From contig DASVWC010000098.1 of assembly GCA_036389835.1 (NCBI GenBank), forward strand, positions 16,374 through 80,373: DNA of 64,000 nucleotides. The letters are read 5' to 3'. Position 1 is the stretch's first letter. Every line of letters starts with the position of its first letter. Under the pieces are notes generated by a model. The model was not told the origin of the DNA, did not search any database, and saw nothing but the letters and a program-made list of their open reading frames with translations. This document shows, piece after piece, positions 15,802-25,431 of this stretch. Origin of the DNA: AC-37 sp036389835 (GTDB lineage: Bacteria > Actinomycetota > Thermoleophilia > Solirubrobacterales > Thermoleophilaceae). The position numbers were made by a program, and so were the translations under genes.

Positions 15802-17160
15802 TTGCCGCTGGGCAGGCGTTCATGGGTCCTGGCGCGCTTGCTGACGCTCGCTGCGCTGACGCTGGCGATCCTCGCGATCGCCTGGCTGCTGTTCGCCTCG
15901 GGCGAGCCCTACCGGGTCACGGTCACGCTGGACAACGCGAGCCAGCTCGTGAGGGGCAACCAGGTGAAGGTCGGCGGGGTGCCCGTAGGGACCGTCTCGA
16001 AGCTCGAGCTCGCCGATGACGCGCGCGCCGAGCTCGAGCTGGAGATCACCGACGACGAGCTGACGCCGCTCCACGAGGGCTCGACGGTGGAGGTCCGCTC
16101 CACCTCGCTGTCGGGCATCGCGAACCGCTACCTGGCGCTCAAGCCCGGCCCCAACGACGAGAACGAGATCGAGGACGGCGGCTCGCTCCCGGCGGAGGAC
16201 GCTGAGTCCGAGGTCGACCTCGACGCGGTGCTCAACACGCTCACCCCCGAGACCCTCGGCGACCTCCAGGCGGCCGTCCACGGGCTCGGGGCGAGCGTCG
16301 ACGGCCGCGGCAGGGAGCTCGAGCGGGCGATCCGGGCGCTCAACCCGGCCCTGTCGCAGACGGCGGCCACCTCCCGCGAGGTCATCCGCGACGAGCGCGC
16401 GTTCTCGCGCTTCCTGGTCGACGCGGCCAGCGTGGTCGCGGCGGTCGAGTCGCGCAGCCCCGACGTGGAGCGGCTGGTGCCGGCGACCGGCGCGACGCTC
16501 AGCGCGATCGCCTCGCGCACCGCGGAGCTCGACAGCTCCCTGCGCCAGCTTCCCCCGACCCTGCGCGAGGCGAACACCACGCTGGTGAACCTGCGCGCCC
16601 TGGTGCAGGACGTGCGGCCGGCGGTGCGCGAGGCGCGCCCGGTAGCGCCGCTCCTGACCGAGACGCTCCAGCGGCTGCGGCCGGTCGCGCGCGCGGGCGT
16701 GCAGGTGATCCCGGCGCTGCGCCGCCTGATCGACCGCCCCGGGCGGCGCGACCTCACCGGCGTGCTCGCGTACATGCCGACGCTGGAGCGGACGATCGTT
16801 CCCGCCTTCGAGTCGACCGTCGAGACCGTGGACGACCTGCTGCCGGTCGTGGCGGAGATCCGGCCCTACCTCCCCGACCTGGTGGCCGGGCCGTTCCGCG
16901 GCTTCGGGGGGACCACGTCGCCCTACTACGACGCGAACGGCCACTACACGCGGATCTCGTTCGTCGGCAGCGGCTTCACGGCGGCGCCGGGCATCGGGCA
17001 GATCCTGCCGATCACGCCCGAGGAGGGCGGGCTGGCCGGCTACCGGACGTTCGTGCGCAACCGCTGCCCCGGCGGCGCCACGCACGCGCACCCCGACGGC
17101 TCGAACCCGTACCGCGACACGCCCGACTTCCCGTGCGATCCGGAGGACACCGGCAAGTGA
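15802..17160 (+). CDS. MCE family protein 1 of 6 (MlaD-type substrate-binding)
   Basis: A 452-residue protein: N-terminal transmembrane helix (~10-32), MCE/MlaD domain (~36-112, core NASQLVRGNQVKVGGVPVG), then a long helical region and a C-terminal tail with two Cys (NRCPGG and FPCDPE). MCE proteins form hexameric or stacked tubes that carry lipids across the envelope. Start is TTG 15802, chosen because of the GGGAGG Shine-Dalgarno 5 nt upstream. The stop overlaps the GTG of the next MCE gene. The six distinct MCE proteins match the six-gene complement of actinobacterial mce operons, but the YrbE permease genes that normally precede them are absent. Confidence 0.9.
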   Translation: MPLGRRSWVLARLLTLAALTLAILAIAWLLFASGEPYRVTVTLDNASQLVRGNQVKVGGVPVGTVSKLELADDARAELELEITDDELTPLHEGSTVEVRSTSLSGIANRYLALKPGPNDENEIEDGGSLPAEDAESEVDLDAVLNTLTPETLGDLQAAVHGLGASVDGRGRELERAIRALNPALSQTAATSREVIRDERAFSRFLVDAASVVAAVESRSPDVERLVPATGATLSAIASRTAELDSSLRQLPPTLREANTTLVNLRALVQDVRPAVREARPVAPLLTETLQRLRPVARAGVQVIPALRRLIDRPGRRDLTGVLAYMPTLERTIVPAFESTVETVDDLLPVVAEIRPYLPDLVAGPFRGFGGTTSPYYDANGHYTRISFVGSGFTAAPGIGQILPITPEEGGLAGYRTFVRNRCPGGATHAHPDGSNPYRDTPDFPCDPEDTGK

Positions 17161-18467
17161 CCCGGCGGCTGCTCCTCTACGGCCTCGGCCTGCTCGCGCT
17201 GGCGGCGCTCGCGCTGGTCTCGGCGGGCGCGGCGCCCGGCAAGAAGATGTACGAGGTCGACGCGATCTTCGACAACGCGTCGTTCCTGATCGAGGGGCAG
17301 GACGTGAAGATCGGCGGCGCGCAGGTGGGCGCCGTGAAGAAGGTGGCGCTGACGAAGGACCGGCGCGCGCGCATCACGCTCGAGATCGAGGAGCGCTTCG
17401 GCCCGTTCCACGAGGACGCCGAGTGCTCGATCCGCCCGCAGAGCCTGATCGGCGAGAAGTTCGTGCAGTGCGAGCCCGGCACCGCCGAGGCGGAGGAGCT
17501 GGCGAAGCGCGGCGGCTCGCGGCCCACCGTCCCAGTCGAGCGCACCCACTCCCCGGTGGACCTGGACCTCGTCTTCGGCGCGCTGAGGCGGCCGGTGCGC
17601 GAGCGGCTGTCGATCCTGCTGAACGAGCTGGGCACCGGCCTCGCCGGGCGGCCCGAGGAGCTGAACGCCGCCATCCGTCGCGCGAACCCAGCGCTCCAGC
17701 AGGCGCGCCGCACGCTCGCGATCCTCTCCGGCGAGCGGCACACGCTGGGACGGCTCGTCGACGAGTCCGACCGCGTGGTCGGTGAGCTGGCGGAGCGCCG
17801 CGGCGCGGTGCGCGACTTCATCTCGAACGCGGAGGAGGTGGCGCGGACGGTCGCCGACCGCCGCGGCAACCTCGACCTCGCCCTGCGCCGCCTGCCGCCG
17901 CTGCTCGACGAGCTCGAGCCCTCGGCGCGGGAGCTGGCGGGGCTGGCGTCGGAGGCGCGGCCGGCGGTCCGCGACCTCGGCGCCGCGGCGCCGGCGGTGC
18001 GCCGCCTGCTCGGCGACTTCGATCCGCTGGCCGACGCCACCCGGCCGACGCTCGAGCGGCTGCACGAGCTGTCGGTCACCGGCCGCCGCGCGGTCCGCGC
18101 GGCGGGCCCCGTGGCCGACGCGCTGCGGCCGGTGGCGGACCGGAGCCTGCGCGCCGTTCCGCTCGCGCGCCAGCTCACCGACTCGGTGGCCCAGCAGGAC
18201 GTCGCCGAGCTCCTCGGCCGCTACGTGTACTTCTCGGCGGCGGCCGCGTCGCGCTTCGACAGCGTCTCGCACATCCTGCCCTCGTACCAGATCAGCGGCA
18301 CCTGCCAGACCTGGGCCGAGACCCCCGTCGGTGAATGCGACGCCCACCACGAGGGCTACCGCGGACCGCGCGGCGCGCCCACCGTGCCCACGCCGAAGCG
18401 CGATGCCGGCTCGGCGCGCGCGGGTACCGCTGAGGATCAGGCCCTCGACTTCCTGCTCGGGCCATGA
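17157..18467 (+). CDS. MCE family protein 2 of 6
   Basis: A 436-residue protein from GTG 17157, overlapping the previous stop (GTGA). One N-terminal membrane helix (LLLYGLGLLALAALALVSAG) is followed by the MCE domain (FDNASFLIEGQDVKIGGAQV). A long alpha-helical stalk repeats the pattern LxxLxPxxxxL. The C-terminus has a Cys pair (SGTCQTWAETPVGEC), possibly a disulfide outside the membrane. It would occupy one position of a heterohexameric MCE channel with its five neighbours. The substrate is probably a lipid or sterol, by family analogy only. Confidence 0.9.
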   Translation: MTRRLLLYGLGLLALAALALVSAGAAPGKKMYEVDAIFDNASFLIEGQDVKIGGAQVGAVKKVALTKDRRARITLEIEERFGPFHEDAECSIRPQSLIGEKFVQCEPGTAEAEELAKRGGSRPTVPVERTHSPVDLDLVFGALRRPVRERLSILLNELGTGLAGRPEELNAAIRRANPALQQARRTLAILSGERHTLGRLVDESDRVVGELAERRGAVRDFISNAEEVARTVADRRGNLDLALRRLPPLLDELEPSARELAGLASEARPAVRDLGAAAPAVRRLLGDFDPLADATRPTLERLHELSVTGRRAVRAAGPVADALRPVADRSLRAVPLARQLTDSVAQQDVAELLGRYVYFSAAAASRFDSVSHILPSYQISGTCQTWAETPVGECDAHHEGYRGPRGAPTVPTPKRDAGSARAGTAEDQALDFLLGP

Positions 18468-19852
18468 GGCGCCAGCAGACAAGCCTCGCGGGGAGCCCGA
18501 TCATGATCGGGGCGGTCACCACGCTCGTCAGCGTCGTCGCGATCTTCCTCTCGTACAACGCGAACTCGGGCCTGCCCTTCGTCCCGACCTACCGCATCAG
18601 CGTGCAGGTGCCGGACGCCGCCGGGCTCGTGAAGGGCAACGAGGTGCGCAGCGGCGGCAAGCGGATCGGCTCGATCGCCGAGATCGACGGCCGGGTCGGC
18701 GCCAACAAGCCGTACGCACGGCTCGAGCTGAAGCTCGACAAGCTCGTGCAGCCGCTGCGCGACGACACGATCGTGACCGTCAGGCCGCGGTCGCCGCTGG
18801 GGCTCAAGTACCTCGAGGTCGTTCCCGGCAAGCGCGGCAGGGAGATGGAGGAGGGGGCGACGCTCGCGCTCGACAACTCGCCGCAGACGGTCGAGCTCGA
18901 CGAGGTCTTCAACACGTTCGACGAGGCGACGCGCAAGGCGCTCCAGCAGACGGTCAACGGGCTCGGCGACGGGCTGGCCGGGCGCGGCGTGGCCTTCAAC
19001 GAGGCCGTGACGGGAGGGGCCGAGCTGGCCGGGCGCGCCGAGCGCGTCTTCGGCAACCTGGCCGATCCCGCGACCCGGTTGCGCCGCGCGCTGACCGCCC
19101 TCGAGCGGGTGACCGACGAGCTCGCCCCGGTCGCGCCGCGCTTCGCGTCGATGTTCGACAACGCGAACACCACGCTCACGGCGCTGGCGAGCGTCCGCTC
19201 CGAGCTGGCCCAGGTCATCGACGAGCTGCCGCCCACGCTCGCCACCGGGACCGACGCGCTGCGCGTCGCCCGCCCGCTGCTGCGCGACGCGCGCCTGCTC
19301 GTGCGCGAGCTGCGCCCCGGCACGCGCCTGCTCTCGCTGGCCGCGACGCGCCTGCACTCGGCGCTCGACCGCGGCATCCCTGTCCTGCGCCGCGCGAGCG
19401 ACCTCGCCGACCGCCTCGAGGAGGCGCTCGACGCGGTCGAGGACCTCGCGTCGGACCCGCGCAGCGTCGACGCGCTCAAGCGGCTCAGGGTCGCCCTCGA
19501 CTCGCTCCAGCCGACGCTCGAGTACGTGGTCCCGGCGCAGGCCCGGTGCAACTACATCGGGCTGTTCCTGCGCAACTCCTCGTCCACGGTCTCCGAGGGG
19601 GACATCGGCGGAACCTGGGTCCGCACGCTGGTGATCCTCCGGCCCGAGGAGATGCTGGCCACTGACAAGCCCGCGCCGAAGCTCAACCACAACCCGTACC
19701 CGCACGTGGGCGAGCCCGGCTCGGACGGCGAGTGCGAGGCCGGCAACGAGCCGTTCAACCCGGCCGGCAACTTCGGCCATCCGCCCGGCGTCTCGGCGGT
19801 CCGCACCGAGAACACGACCCGCAACGACGGACTGTTGCCAGGCGTCCGATGA
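18464..19852 (+). CDS. MCE family protein 3 of 6
   Basis: A 462-residue protein whose ATG overlaps the preceding TGA (ATGA). Membrane helix GSPIMIGAVTTLVSVVAIFL, then the MCE domain with VPDAAGLVKGNEVRSGGKRI and LGLKYLEVVPG. The helical stalk ends in QARCNYIGLFLRNSSSTVSE, a Cys-Asn-Tyr segment typical of one subunit class in actinobacterial mce clusters. The C-terminal ~60 residues are polar and lack a helix pattern. Coupled at both ends. Confidence 0.9.
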   Translation: MRRQQTSLAGSPIMIGAVTTLVSVVAIFLSYNANSGLPFVPTYRISVQVPDAAGLVKGNEVRSGGKRIGSIAEIDGRVGANKPYARLELKLDKLVQPLRDDTIVTVRPRSPLGLKYLEVVPGKRGREMEEGATLALDNSPQTVELDEVFNTFDEATRKALQQTVNGLGDGLAGRGVAFNEAVTGGAELAGRAERVFGNLADPATRLRRALTALERVTDELAPVAPRFASMFDNANTTLTALASVRSELAQVIDELPPTLATGTDALRVARPLLRDARLLVRELRPGTRLLSLAATRLHSALDRGIPVLRRASDLADRLEEALDAVEDLASDPRSVDALKRLRVALDSLQPTLEYVVPAQARCNYIGLFLRNSSSTVSEGDIGGTWVRTLVILRPEEMLATDKPAPKLNHNPYPHVGEPGSDGECEAGNEPFNPAGNFGHPPGVSAVRTENTTRNDGLLPGVR

Positions 19853-21282
19853 TCCTGCGCGGCCCCCGAGAGGTGACCCCGCTGGGCGCCGGCCTGATGG
19901 CGTTCATGGCCGCGTTCGTCGCGGTCTGGCTCGCGTTCGGCGGGCCGAACCCGTTCGACCGCAAGTTCGAGCTGAGGGCCGTGGTCGAGTCCGGCAGCGA
20001 GCTGCACTCGCGCACGCCGGTGCGGATCGCGGGAGTCGACGTCGGGAAGGTGAAGAAGGTCGAGCGCGGGCCCGGCTCGCTCGCGACCGTGACGATGGAG
20101 CTCGAGCAGCGGGCGCTGCCGGTCCACACGGATGCGACGCTCAAGGTGCGCCCGCGGATCTTCCTCGAGGGCAACTTCTTCGTGGAGCTCGGCCCCGGCA
20201 CGCCGTCGGCGCCCGAGATGAAGGACGGCGGCACGATCGGCCTCGGCCGCACCGCCCAGCCGGTGCAGCTCGACCAGGTCCTCACGTCGCTGCGGCGCAG
20301 CAACCGGCGCGACCTGGCCGACACGGTGAAGAACCTCGGCGAGGCGCTCGACCGCGGCGGCGCGGCGGCGCTGAACGCGTCGCTCCCGCTCATGGGCCCC
20401 ACCTTCGCGCAGGGCGCGCAGGCGATGGAGGCGCTGCGCGGCCAGGAGGAGCACGACCTCTCGGGCGCGATCGCCGAGTCGCAGACCGTGGCCACGGCGC
20501 TGGCCGACCGCGACGGCGACCTGGCCGACACGGTGACCGGCCTCGCGCGGACCACGACGGCGCTCGCGAGCCGGCGCGAGCAGCTCGCCCGCAGCATCCC
20601 CGAGCTGGACGCGCTCCAGCGCGAGGCGCGGCCGGCCTTCGACGCGCTGAACGGACTCTTCCCGGCCGCCCGGCAGTTCGTGGCCGACGCGCGACCGGGC
20701 ATCCGCGAGGCCCCCGCCACCCTGCGCCTCGCCAACCCGCTGCTCGCCCAGCTCCAGGGGCTGCTGGCGCCGGGCGAGCTGCCGCGGCTCGTGCGCGTCG
20801 GCGACCCCGCGATCCGCGCGCTGTCGCGCCTCCAGCCGCACCTGCGCTCCCTGTTCGCGCTGGTCGACCCGGTGGTCGACTGTCTGCGCGACAAGGTGCT
20901 CCCCGTCCTGAAGGAAACGATCGACGACCCGCCGCTCACCACCGGGCGGCCGAAGCTGCCGGTCTACCGCGAGATCATGAACGCGCTCGTCGGGCAGGCG
21001 AGCGGCTCGCAGAACTTCGACGGCAACGGGCCGAACCTCCGCTACCACTCGGGCTTCGGCGACGAGACCTTCGGCACCGGCTACGTCCCCAGCGTCGGCG
21101 AGGCCGTTGTCGGCGTGACGCCGGAGCCCCTGATCGGCTCGCGGCCGCTCTTCACCGGGGTGATCCCGCCGTACCGCCGCGACCTGCCCTGCCGCGAGCA
21201 GAAGCGGGTCGACCTCAGCGCCGAGACCGGCCCGGCGTTCGGCGGCGTCCCCCAGAGCTACGCGTCGAAGGGGAAGCCGTGA
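19849..21282 (+). CDS. MCE family protein 4 of 6
   Basis: A 477-residue protein from ATG 19849 (ATGA overlap). Membrane helix AGLMAFMAAFVAVWLAFGG; MCE domain with VESGSELHSRTPVRIAGVDV and IFLEGNFFVELGPGTPS. The stalk is long and charged. The C-terminal section (NFDGNGPNLRYHSGFGDETF) is rich in Gly/Asn, and Cys occurs in VDCLRDKV and LPCREQ. The longest of the six MCE proteins. The longer upstream in-frame extension is rejected because it reads through the previous gene. Confidence 0.9.
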   Translation: MILRGPREVTPLGAGLMAFMAAFVAVWLAFGGPNPFDRKFELRAVVESGSELHSRTPVRIAGVDVGKVKKVERGPGSLATVTMELEQRALPVHTDATLKVRPRIFLEGNFFVELGPGTPSAPEMKDGGTIGLGRTAQPVQLDQVLTSLRRSNRRDLADTVKNLGEALDRGGAAALNASLPLMGPTFAQGAQAMEALRGQEEHDLSGAIAESQTVATALADRDGDLADTVTGLARTTTALASRREQLARSIPELDALQREARPAFDALNGLFPAARQFVADARPGIREAPATLRLANPLLAQLQGLLAPGELPRLVRVGDPAIRALSRLQPHLRSLFALVDPVVDCLRDKVLPVLKETIDDPPLTTGRPKLPVYREIMNALVGQASGSQNFDGNGPNLRYHSGFGDETFGTGYVPSVGEAVVGVTPEPLIGSRPLFTGVIPPYRRDLPCREQKRVDLSAETGPAFGGVPQSYASKGKP

Positions 21283-22673
21283 ACTGGCGCCGGCACGTGC
21301 GGCCGTACGTCCGCCACCTCCTGGCGCTCGCCGGGATGGTCGTGATCTCGCTGGCGACCGCGTTCTACGTCACCACCCATCAGCGGCTGCGCTTCCCCTG
21401 GCAGGAGGAGATGCAGATCTACGCGGAGTTCGACAACGCCCAGGCGGTCACGGCGGGGCAGGGCCAGACGGTGGACATCGCCGGGGTCAAGGTCGGCGAG
21501 ATCGGCTCGGTGGAGGTCGAGGACGGCGTCGCGCTGGTGCGGCTCGACATCACCGAGAAGGACGAGGTCGGCTCGATCTACCGCAACGCGAAGCTCACGC
21601 TGCGGCCGAAGACCGGCCTCAACGACATGGCCGTGCAGATGGACCCGGGCACCCCGGACCCGTCGCTGCCGGAGCGGGGCCGCCTCGAGGCCGGCGACCG
21701 GATCCCGCTCGCGAACACGCAGGCCAACGTGAACCCGGACGCGGTCCTGTCCGCGCTCGACGCCGACACGCGCCGCTACCTCCAGATCCTGCTGAACGCC
21801 GGCGGGCAGGGGCTGCGCGGGCGCGCCGGCGACCTCCGCGCGATCCTGAAGGCGGCCCAGCCGACGCTCCACCACGCCGAGCGCGTCTCGCGCGCGGTGG
21901 CCGACCGCCGCGACAAGGTCAAGCGGCTGATCCACAACCTGCGCCTGCTGGCGGGCGCGGCGGCCACGCGCGACGACGACCTTCGCAGCCTGGTCAGCTC
22001 GGCGTCGGCGGTGCTCGGCACCCTGGGCCGGCGCGACGCCGAGATCCAGCGCGCGGTCGAGCGCCTGCCCGGCGCGCTGTCGGCCACGCGCGAGGCGCTC
22101 GCGCAGTCGCGCGGCTTCGCCGGCGACGCGCGCCCGGCGCTCACCGCGCTCCTGCCGCTGGCGCGCGAGCTCGCGCCCGACCTGGTCGCGGCGCGGCCGC
22201 TGCTGCGCGACGCGCTGCCGGTCGTGCGCGACGACGTGCGCCCGCTCGTGCGCGAGGCCACCCCGCTGCTCGCCAAGCTGCGGCCGTCGGTCGAGCGGAT
22301 CGACGCGGTCACCTCCCCTGACCTGATCGAGGTCGGGCGGGTGCTGAACAGCACCGTCAACGTGCTCGCCCACAACCCCGAGGGCAAGGAGGAGGGATTC
22401 CTCTTCCACCTCTCCTGGTACGGGCACAACGCCGCCAGCCTGCTGTCGGTCCAGGACGCCAACGGCGTGGCCTGGCGCGGGCTCATCATGGGGAGCTGCT
22501 CGACGTTCCCCGACCTCGTCGCGACGGTCCCGTCCCTGATCCCGTCCGGCCAGCTCCTCGGCCAGCTGCCGTTCTGCGGGCAGCCCACGCCGCCGTCGAT
22601 GCCCAAGCGCACGACCCCGGCCAAGCTCGTCGGGCAGGCCGAGGCCGAGCTGCGGAAGCGGGTGGGCCGGTGA
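21279..22673 (+). CDS. MCE family protein 5 of 6
   Basis: A 464-residue protein from GTG 21279 (GTGA overlap). Membrane helix in HLLALAGMVVISLATAFYV; MCE domain with FDNAQAVTAGQGQTVDIAGV and LNDMAVQMDPGTPDPSL. The stalk carries repeated LAPDLVAARPLLRDALPV-type heptads. The C-terminal part includes FLFHLSWYGHNAASLLS and a Cys pair (GSCSTFPDLV and LPFCGQPT), suggesting a disulfide on the extracytoplasmic side. Confidence 0.9.
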   Translation: MNWRRHVRPYVRHLLALAGMVVISLATAFYVTTHQRLRFPWQEEMQIYAEFDNAQAVTAGQGQTVDIAGVKVGEIGSVEVEDGVALVRLDITEKDEVGSIYRNAKLTLRPKTGLNDMAVQMDPGTPDPSLPERGRLEAGDRIPLANTQANVNPDAVLSALDADTRRYLQILLNAGGQGLRGRAGDLRAILKAAQPTLHHAERVSRAVADRRDKVKRLIHNLRLLAGAAATRDDDLRSLVSSASAVLGTLGRRDAEIQRAVERLPGALSATREALAQSRGFAGDARPALTALLPLARELAPDLVAARPLLRDALPVVRDDVRPLVREATPLLAKLRPSVERIDAVTSPDLIEVGRVLNSTVNVLAHNPEGKEEGFLFHLSWYGHNAASLLSVQDANGVAWRGLIMGSCSTFPDLVATVPSLIPSGQLLGQLPFCGQPTPPSMPKRTTPAKLVGQAEAELRKRVGR

Positions 22674-24064
22674 ACAAGCGCCCGCCGAGCGTCGCGCAGC
22701 TCGCGATCATGGTCGTGTTCGCGCTGTCGTGCTTCGGCCTGCTGACCTACATCTGGAAGTCGTTCGGCGGCCCGTCGCCGCTCGCGCCCAAGGGCTACCG
22801 GATCACGGCTGACTTCGACGAGGCCACGCAGCTCTCCGACACGGCGGACGTGCGCATCTCCGGGATCAGCGTCGGGCGCGTGAAGAAGACCGAGCTGGCC
22901 ACCGACCGCACGCGCGCGGAGATCGAGATCGAGGAGAAGTACGCGCCGCTGCCGCGCGACACGAAGGCGATCATCCGCCAGAAGACGCTGCTCGGCGAGA
23001 GCTACGTAGAGCTGACGCCGGGCACCCGCAACGGCCCGAAGCTCTTCGACGGCGAGCGCCTCGACGAGGGTCAGGTGCAGGCCACGACCGAGCTCGACGA
23101 GGTCACCCGTGCGCTCGACCTGCGCACGCGGCGGGACCTCCAGCGCTTCGTGCGCGCGCTGGCGTCGGTCCAGGGCGAGGGGGGCGAGCTCAACGCCGCG
23201 CTCGGGCAGCTGCCGCGCTTCACGAACGACGCCAGCTCGGTGCTGCGCTCGCTCGACCGCCAGGAGCGGGCGGTCCGCCAGCTCGTGCGCGACGGCGGCG
23301 CGGTGTTCGACGCGCTCGGGCGCCAGCAGGGCCAGCTCTCCGGGCTGATCCGCGCGGGCGACGCCGTGCTCGCCACCACCGCGCGGCGCGACGCGGACCT
23401 CGCCGAGGCCGTGCGGATCCTTCCCACGACCCTCCAGGAGCTGCGCCCGACGCTCGAGCAGGTGCGCGCGCTGTCGCTCGAGGCCCACCCGCTCGTGCGC
23501 GAGCTGCGGCCTGGGGCGCGGGCGCTCGCCCCGGCGCTGCGCGACGCCACGATCCTCGCGCCGCAGGCCGAGGCGCTGTTCGGCGACGTCGACCGCCTCG
23601 TGGACGTCGCGCGCGAGGGCGTGCCCGCCACCACCCGGATCGTGCGCGCCACCCATCCCGTGTTCAAGCGCCTGCCGAACGTGCTCCAGGAGGCGCAGGG
23701 CGTGGTGGACTACGCCGGCCTCTACAAGGAGGACGTGATCGCCCAGCTCTCGGAGTTCGGCTCCGCCCTCCAGGCCAAGGCGCCGACCGAGGCGGGCGGC
23801 GCGCCGCTGCACTACCTGCGTGCGCTCGTGCCGTTCACCTCGGAGGGGCTGATGCGCTTCAGCGAGCGCCAGGGCAACAACCGCCACAACCCGTACTTCA
23901 GGCCCGGCGCGCTGAACCGCCTCAAGGACGGGCTCGAGTCGTTCGACTGCCTGCACACCGGCAACCCGAGCTCCGGCGAGCCGGCCCCGCCGTGCGTCGA
24001 GCAGAGGCAGGTCACATTCCAGGGCCGGAATACCGCCTATTCCCAGGTTCGCCGCGTGCGCTAG
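22670..24064 (+). CDS. MCE family protein 6 of 6
   Basis: A 464-residue protein from GTG 22670 (GTGA overlap). Membrane helix LAIMVVFALSCFGLLTYIW; MCE domain with FDEATQLSDTADVRISGISV and LLGESYVELTPGTRNG. A helical stalk follows, then a C-terminal tail with Cys in FDCLHTGNPSSGEPAPPC. It ends the MCE array. The kinase gene starts 23 bp downstream on the same strand, so it is probably in the same transcript. Confidence 0.9.
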   Translation: MNKRPPSVAQLAIMVVFALSCFGLLTYIWKSFGGPSPLAPKGYRITADFDEATQLSDTADVRISGISVGRVKKTELATDRTRAEIEIEEKYAPLPRDTKAIIRQKTLLGESYVELTPGTRNGPKLFDGERLDEGQVQATTELDEVTRALDLRTRRDLQRFVRALASVQGEGGELNAALGQLPRFTNDASSVLRSLDRQERAVRQLVRDGGAVFDALGRQQGQLSGLIRAGDAVLATTARRDADLAEAVRILPTTLQELRPTLEQVRALSLEAHPLVRELRPGARALAPALRDATILAPQAEALFGDVDRLVDVAREGVPATTRIVRATHPVFKRLPNVLQEAQGVVDYAGLYKEDVIAQLSEFGSALQAKAPTEAGGAPLHYLRALVPFTSEGLMRFSERQGNNRHNPYFRPGALNRLKDGLESFDCLHTGNPSSGEPAPPCVEQRQVTFQGRNTAYSQVRRVR

Positions 24065-24087
24065 GCCGCAGGCGCCACAATCGGGGC

Positions 24088-25431
24088 ATGGCACGCGACC
24101 GGGACGCGATCCCCACGGGCCGCGCCCGGCGCGCGACCCGTGCCACCACCGCGCTCGCGCCGAGCACGGTCCGGTTCGCCTCGAGCCTCGCCGCCAGCGT
24201 GATGCGCTCGCCCGAGAGCGCCGCGGCGATCCTCGAGCGCCGCCACGAGGAGATCGCCGACCACGCGCTCGAGGTGCTCGGCGGGCTGCGCGGCGGCGCG
24301 ATGAAGCTGGGCCAGCTCGCCTCGTTCGTCGACGTCGACCTCCTGCCGCCCGAGTACCGCGCGATCTACCAGGAGAAGCTCGGCGCGCTGCGCGACTCCG
24401 CCCCGCCGATGAGCTGGAGGAAGGTGCGCGCGGTGCTGGAGGGCGAGTGGGGCGAGCCGCCCGAGTCGCTCTTCGAGGACTTCGACGAGACCGCGGCCGC
24501 GGCGGCCTCGATCGGGCAGGTGCACCGGGCGGTGCTCCCCGGCGGGCGCGCCGTCGCCGTGAAGGTGCAGTACCCCGAGATCGCCGACGCGGTGGCCGCG
24601 GACCTCGGCCTGGCCGCGGTCGGCATCCGGCTCGCCAGGGCGATGGCGCCGGGGCTCGACCCGGAGGCCGTGGCGGGCGAGCTGCGCGAGCGGATCATGG
24701 AGGAGCTCGACTACGAGCTCGAGGCCCAGCACCAGCGCTACTTCGCGCGTGCCTATCGCGGCCACGAGCACGCGCACGTGCCCGAGGTCGTGACCGAGCT
24801 CTCGCGCCGCCGCGTGCTCGTCTCCGACTGGGTGGACGGCCGGCCGTTCGCCGAGATGGTGGAGCTGCCGCAGGCGGACCGGGACCGGATCGGCGAGCTC
24901 CTCTACCGCTTCTACTTCGGCTCGATGCACGTCCTCGGCCGCTACAACTCGGACCCGCATCCGGGCAACTACCTGCTGCTCGCGGACGGGCGGATCGCGT
25001 TCCTCGACTTCGGCAGCGTCAAGGTCGTGGACCGGGACTGGCTCGCCGCGGGCACCGAGGTGGTCGCCGCGGCCATGGAGGGCGACGCCGAGCGCCACCA
25101 CCGCGGGGTCGAGCGGATGGGCTACTTCCACCGCGCCGACCGCGTGGATCCCGAGTGGCTGCTGCGCCAGTCGCTCGCCGGCTACGAGTGGTTCCTCCGC
25201 GACGCGGAGATCCGGATCGACTCCGGCTACGTGGCCAAGCTCCTGGCCGGGATGGTCGACGCCTCGGCCGAGGGCATCCGCGTGGCGCGCGCCTTCAAGT
25301 TGCCGCCCGACGAGATCATGTTCAGGCGGATGAGCGTGGGCGTCTTCGCGGTGCTCGGCCATCTGCGCGCGTGCGCGAACTGGCACCGCATCGCCCGCGA
25401 GTACATGTTCGGCGAGGAGAAGCGGCTCTAG
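24088..25431 (+). CDS. ABC1/AarF (UbiB-type) atypical kinase
   Basis: A 447-residue protein of the ABC1/ADCK family. The N-terminal KxGQ motif is K73-L-G-Q76; the Ala-rich loop that replaces the Gly-rich loop is TAAAAASIGQVH (~135-146); the kinase Lys is K159 (AVAVKVQY). The catalytic segment is SDPHPGNYLLL and the metal Asp lies in AFLDFGSVK. No C-terminal membrane helices are evident. Relatives (UbiB, ADCK3, plastid ABC1Ks) act as ATPases or kinases in prenyl-lipid metabolism. Its place at the end of the MCE operon suggests a role in lipid handling. Stop shares CTAG with the convergent PfkB gene. Confidence 0.9.
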   Translation: MARDRDAIPTGRARRATRATTALAPSTVRFASSLAASVMRSPESAAAILERRHEEIADHALEVLGGLRGGAMKLGQLASFVDVDLLPPEYRAIYQEKLGALRDSAPPMSWRKVRAVLEGEWGEPPESLFEDFDETAAAAASIGQVHRAVLPGGRAVAVKVQYPEIADAVAADLGLAAVGIRLARAMAPGLDPEAVAGELRERIMEELDYELEAQHQRYFARAYRGHEHAHVPEVVTELSRRRVLVSDWVDGRPFAEMVELPQADRDRIGELLYRFYFGSMHVLGRYNSDPHPGNYLLLADGRIAFLDFGSVKVVDRDWLAAGTEVVAAAMEGDAERHHRGVERMGYFHRADRVDPEWLLRQSLAGYEWFLRDAEIRIDSGYVAKLLAGMVDASAEGIRVARAFKLPPDEIMFRRMSVGVFAVLGHLRACANWHRIAREYMFGEEKRL

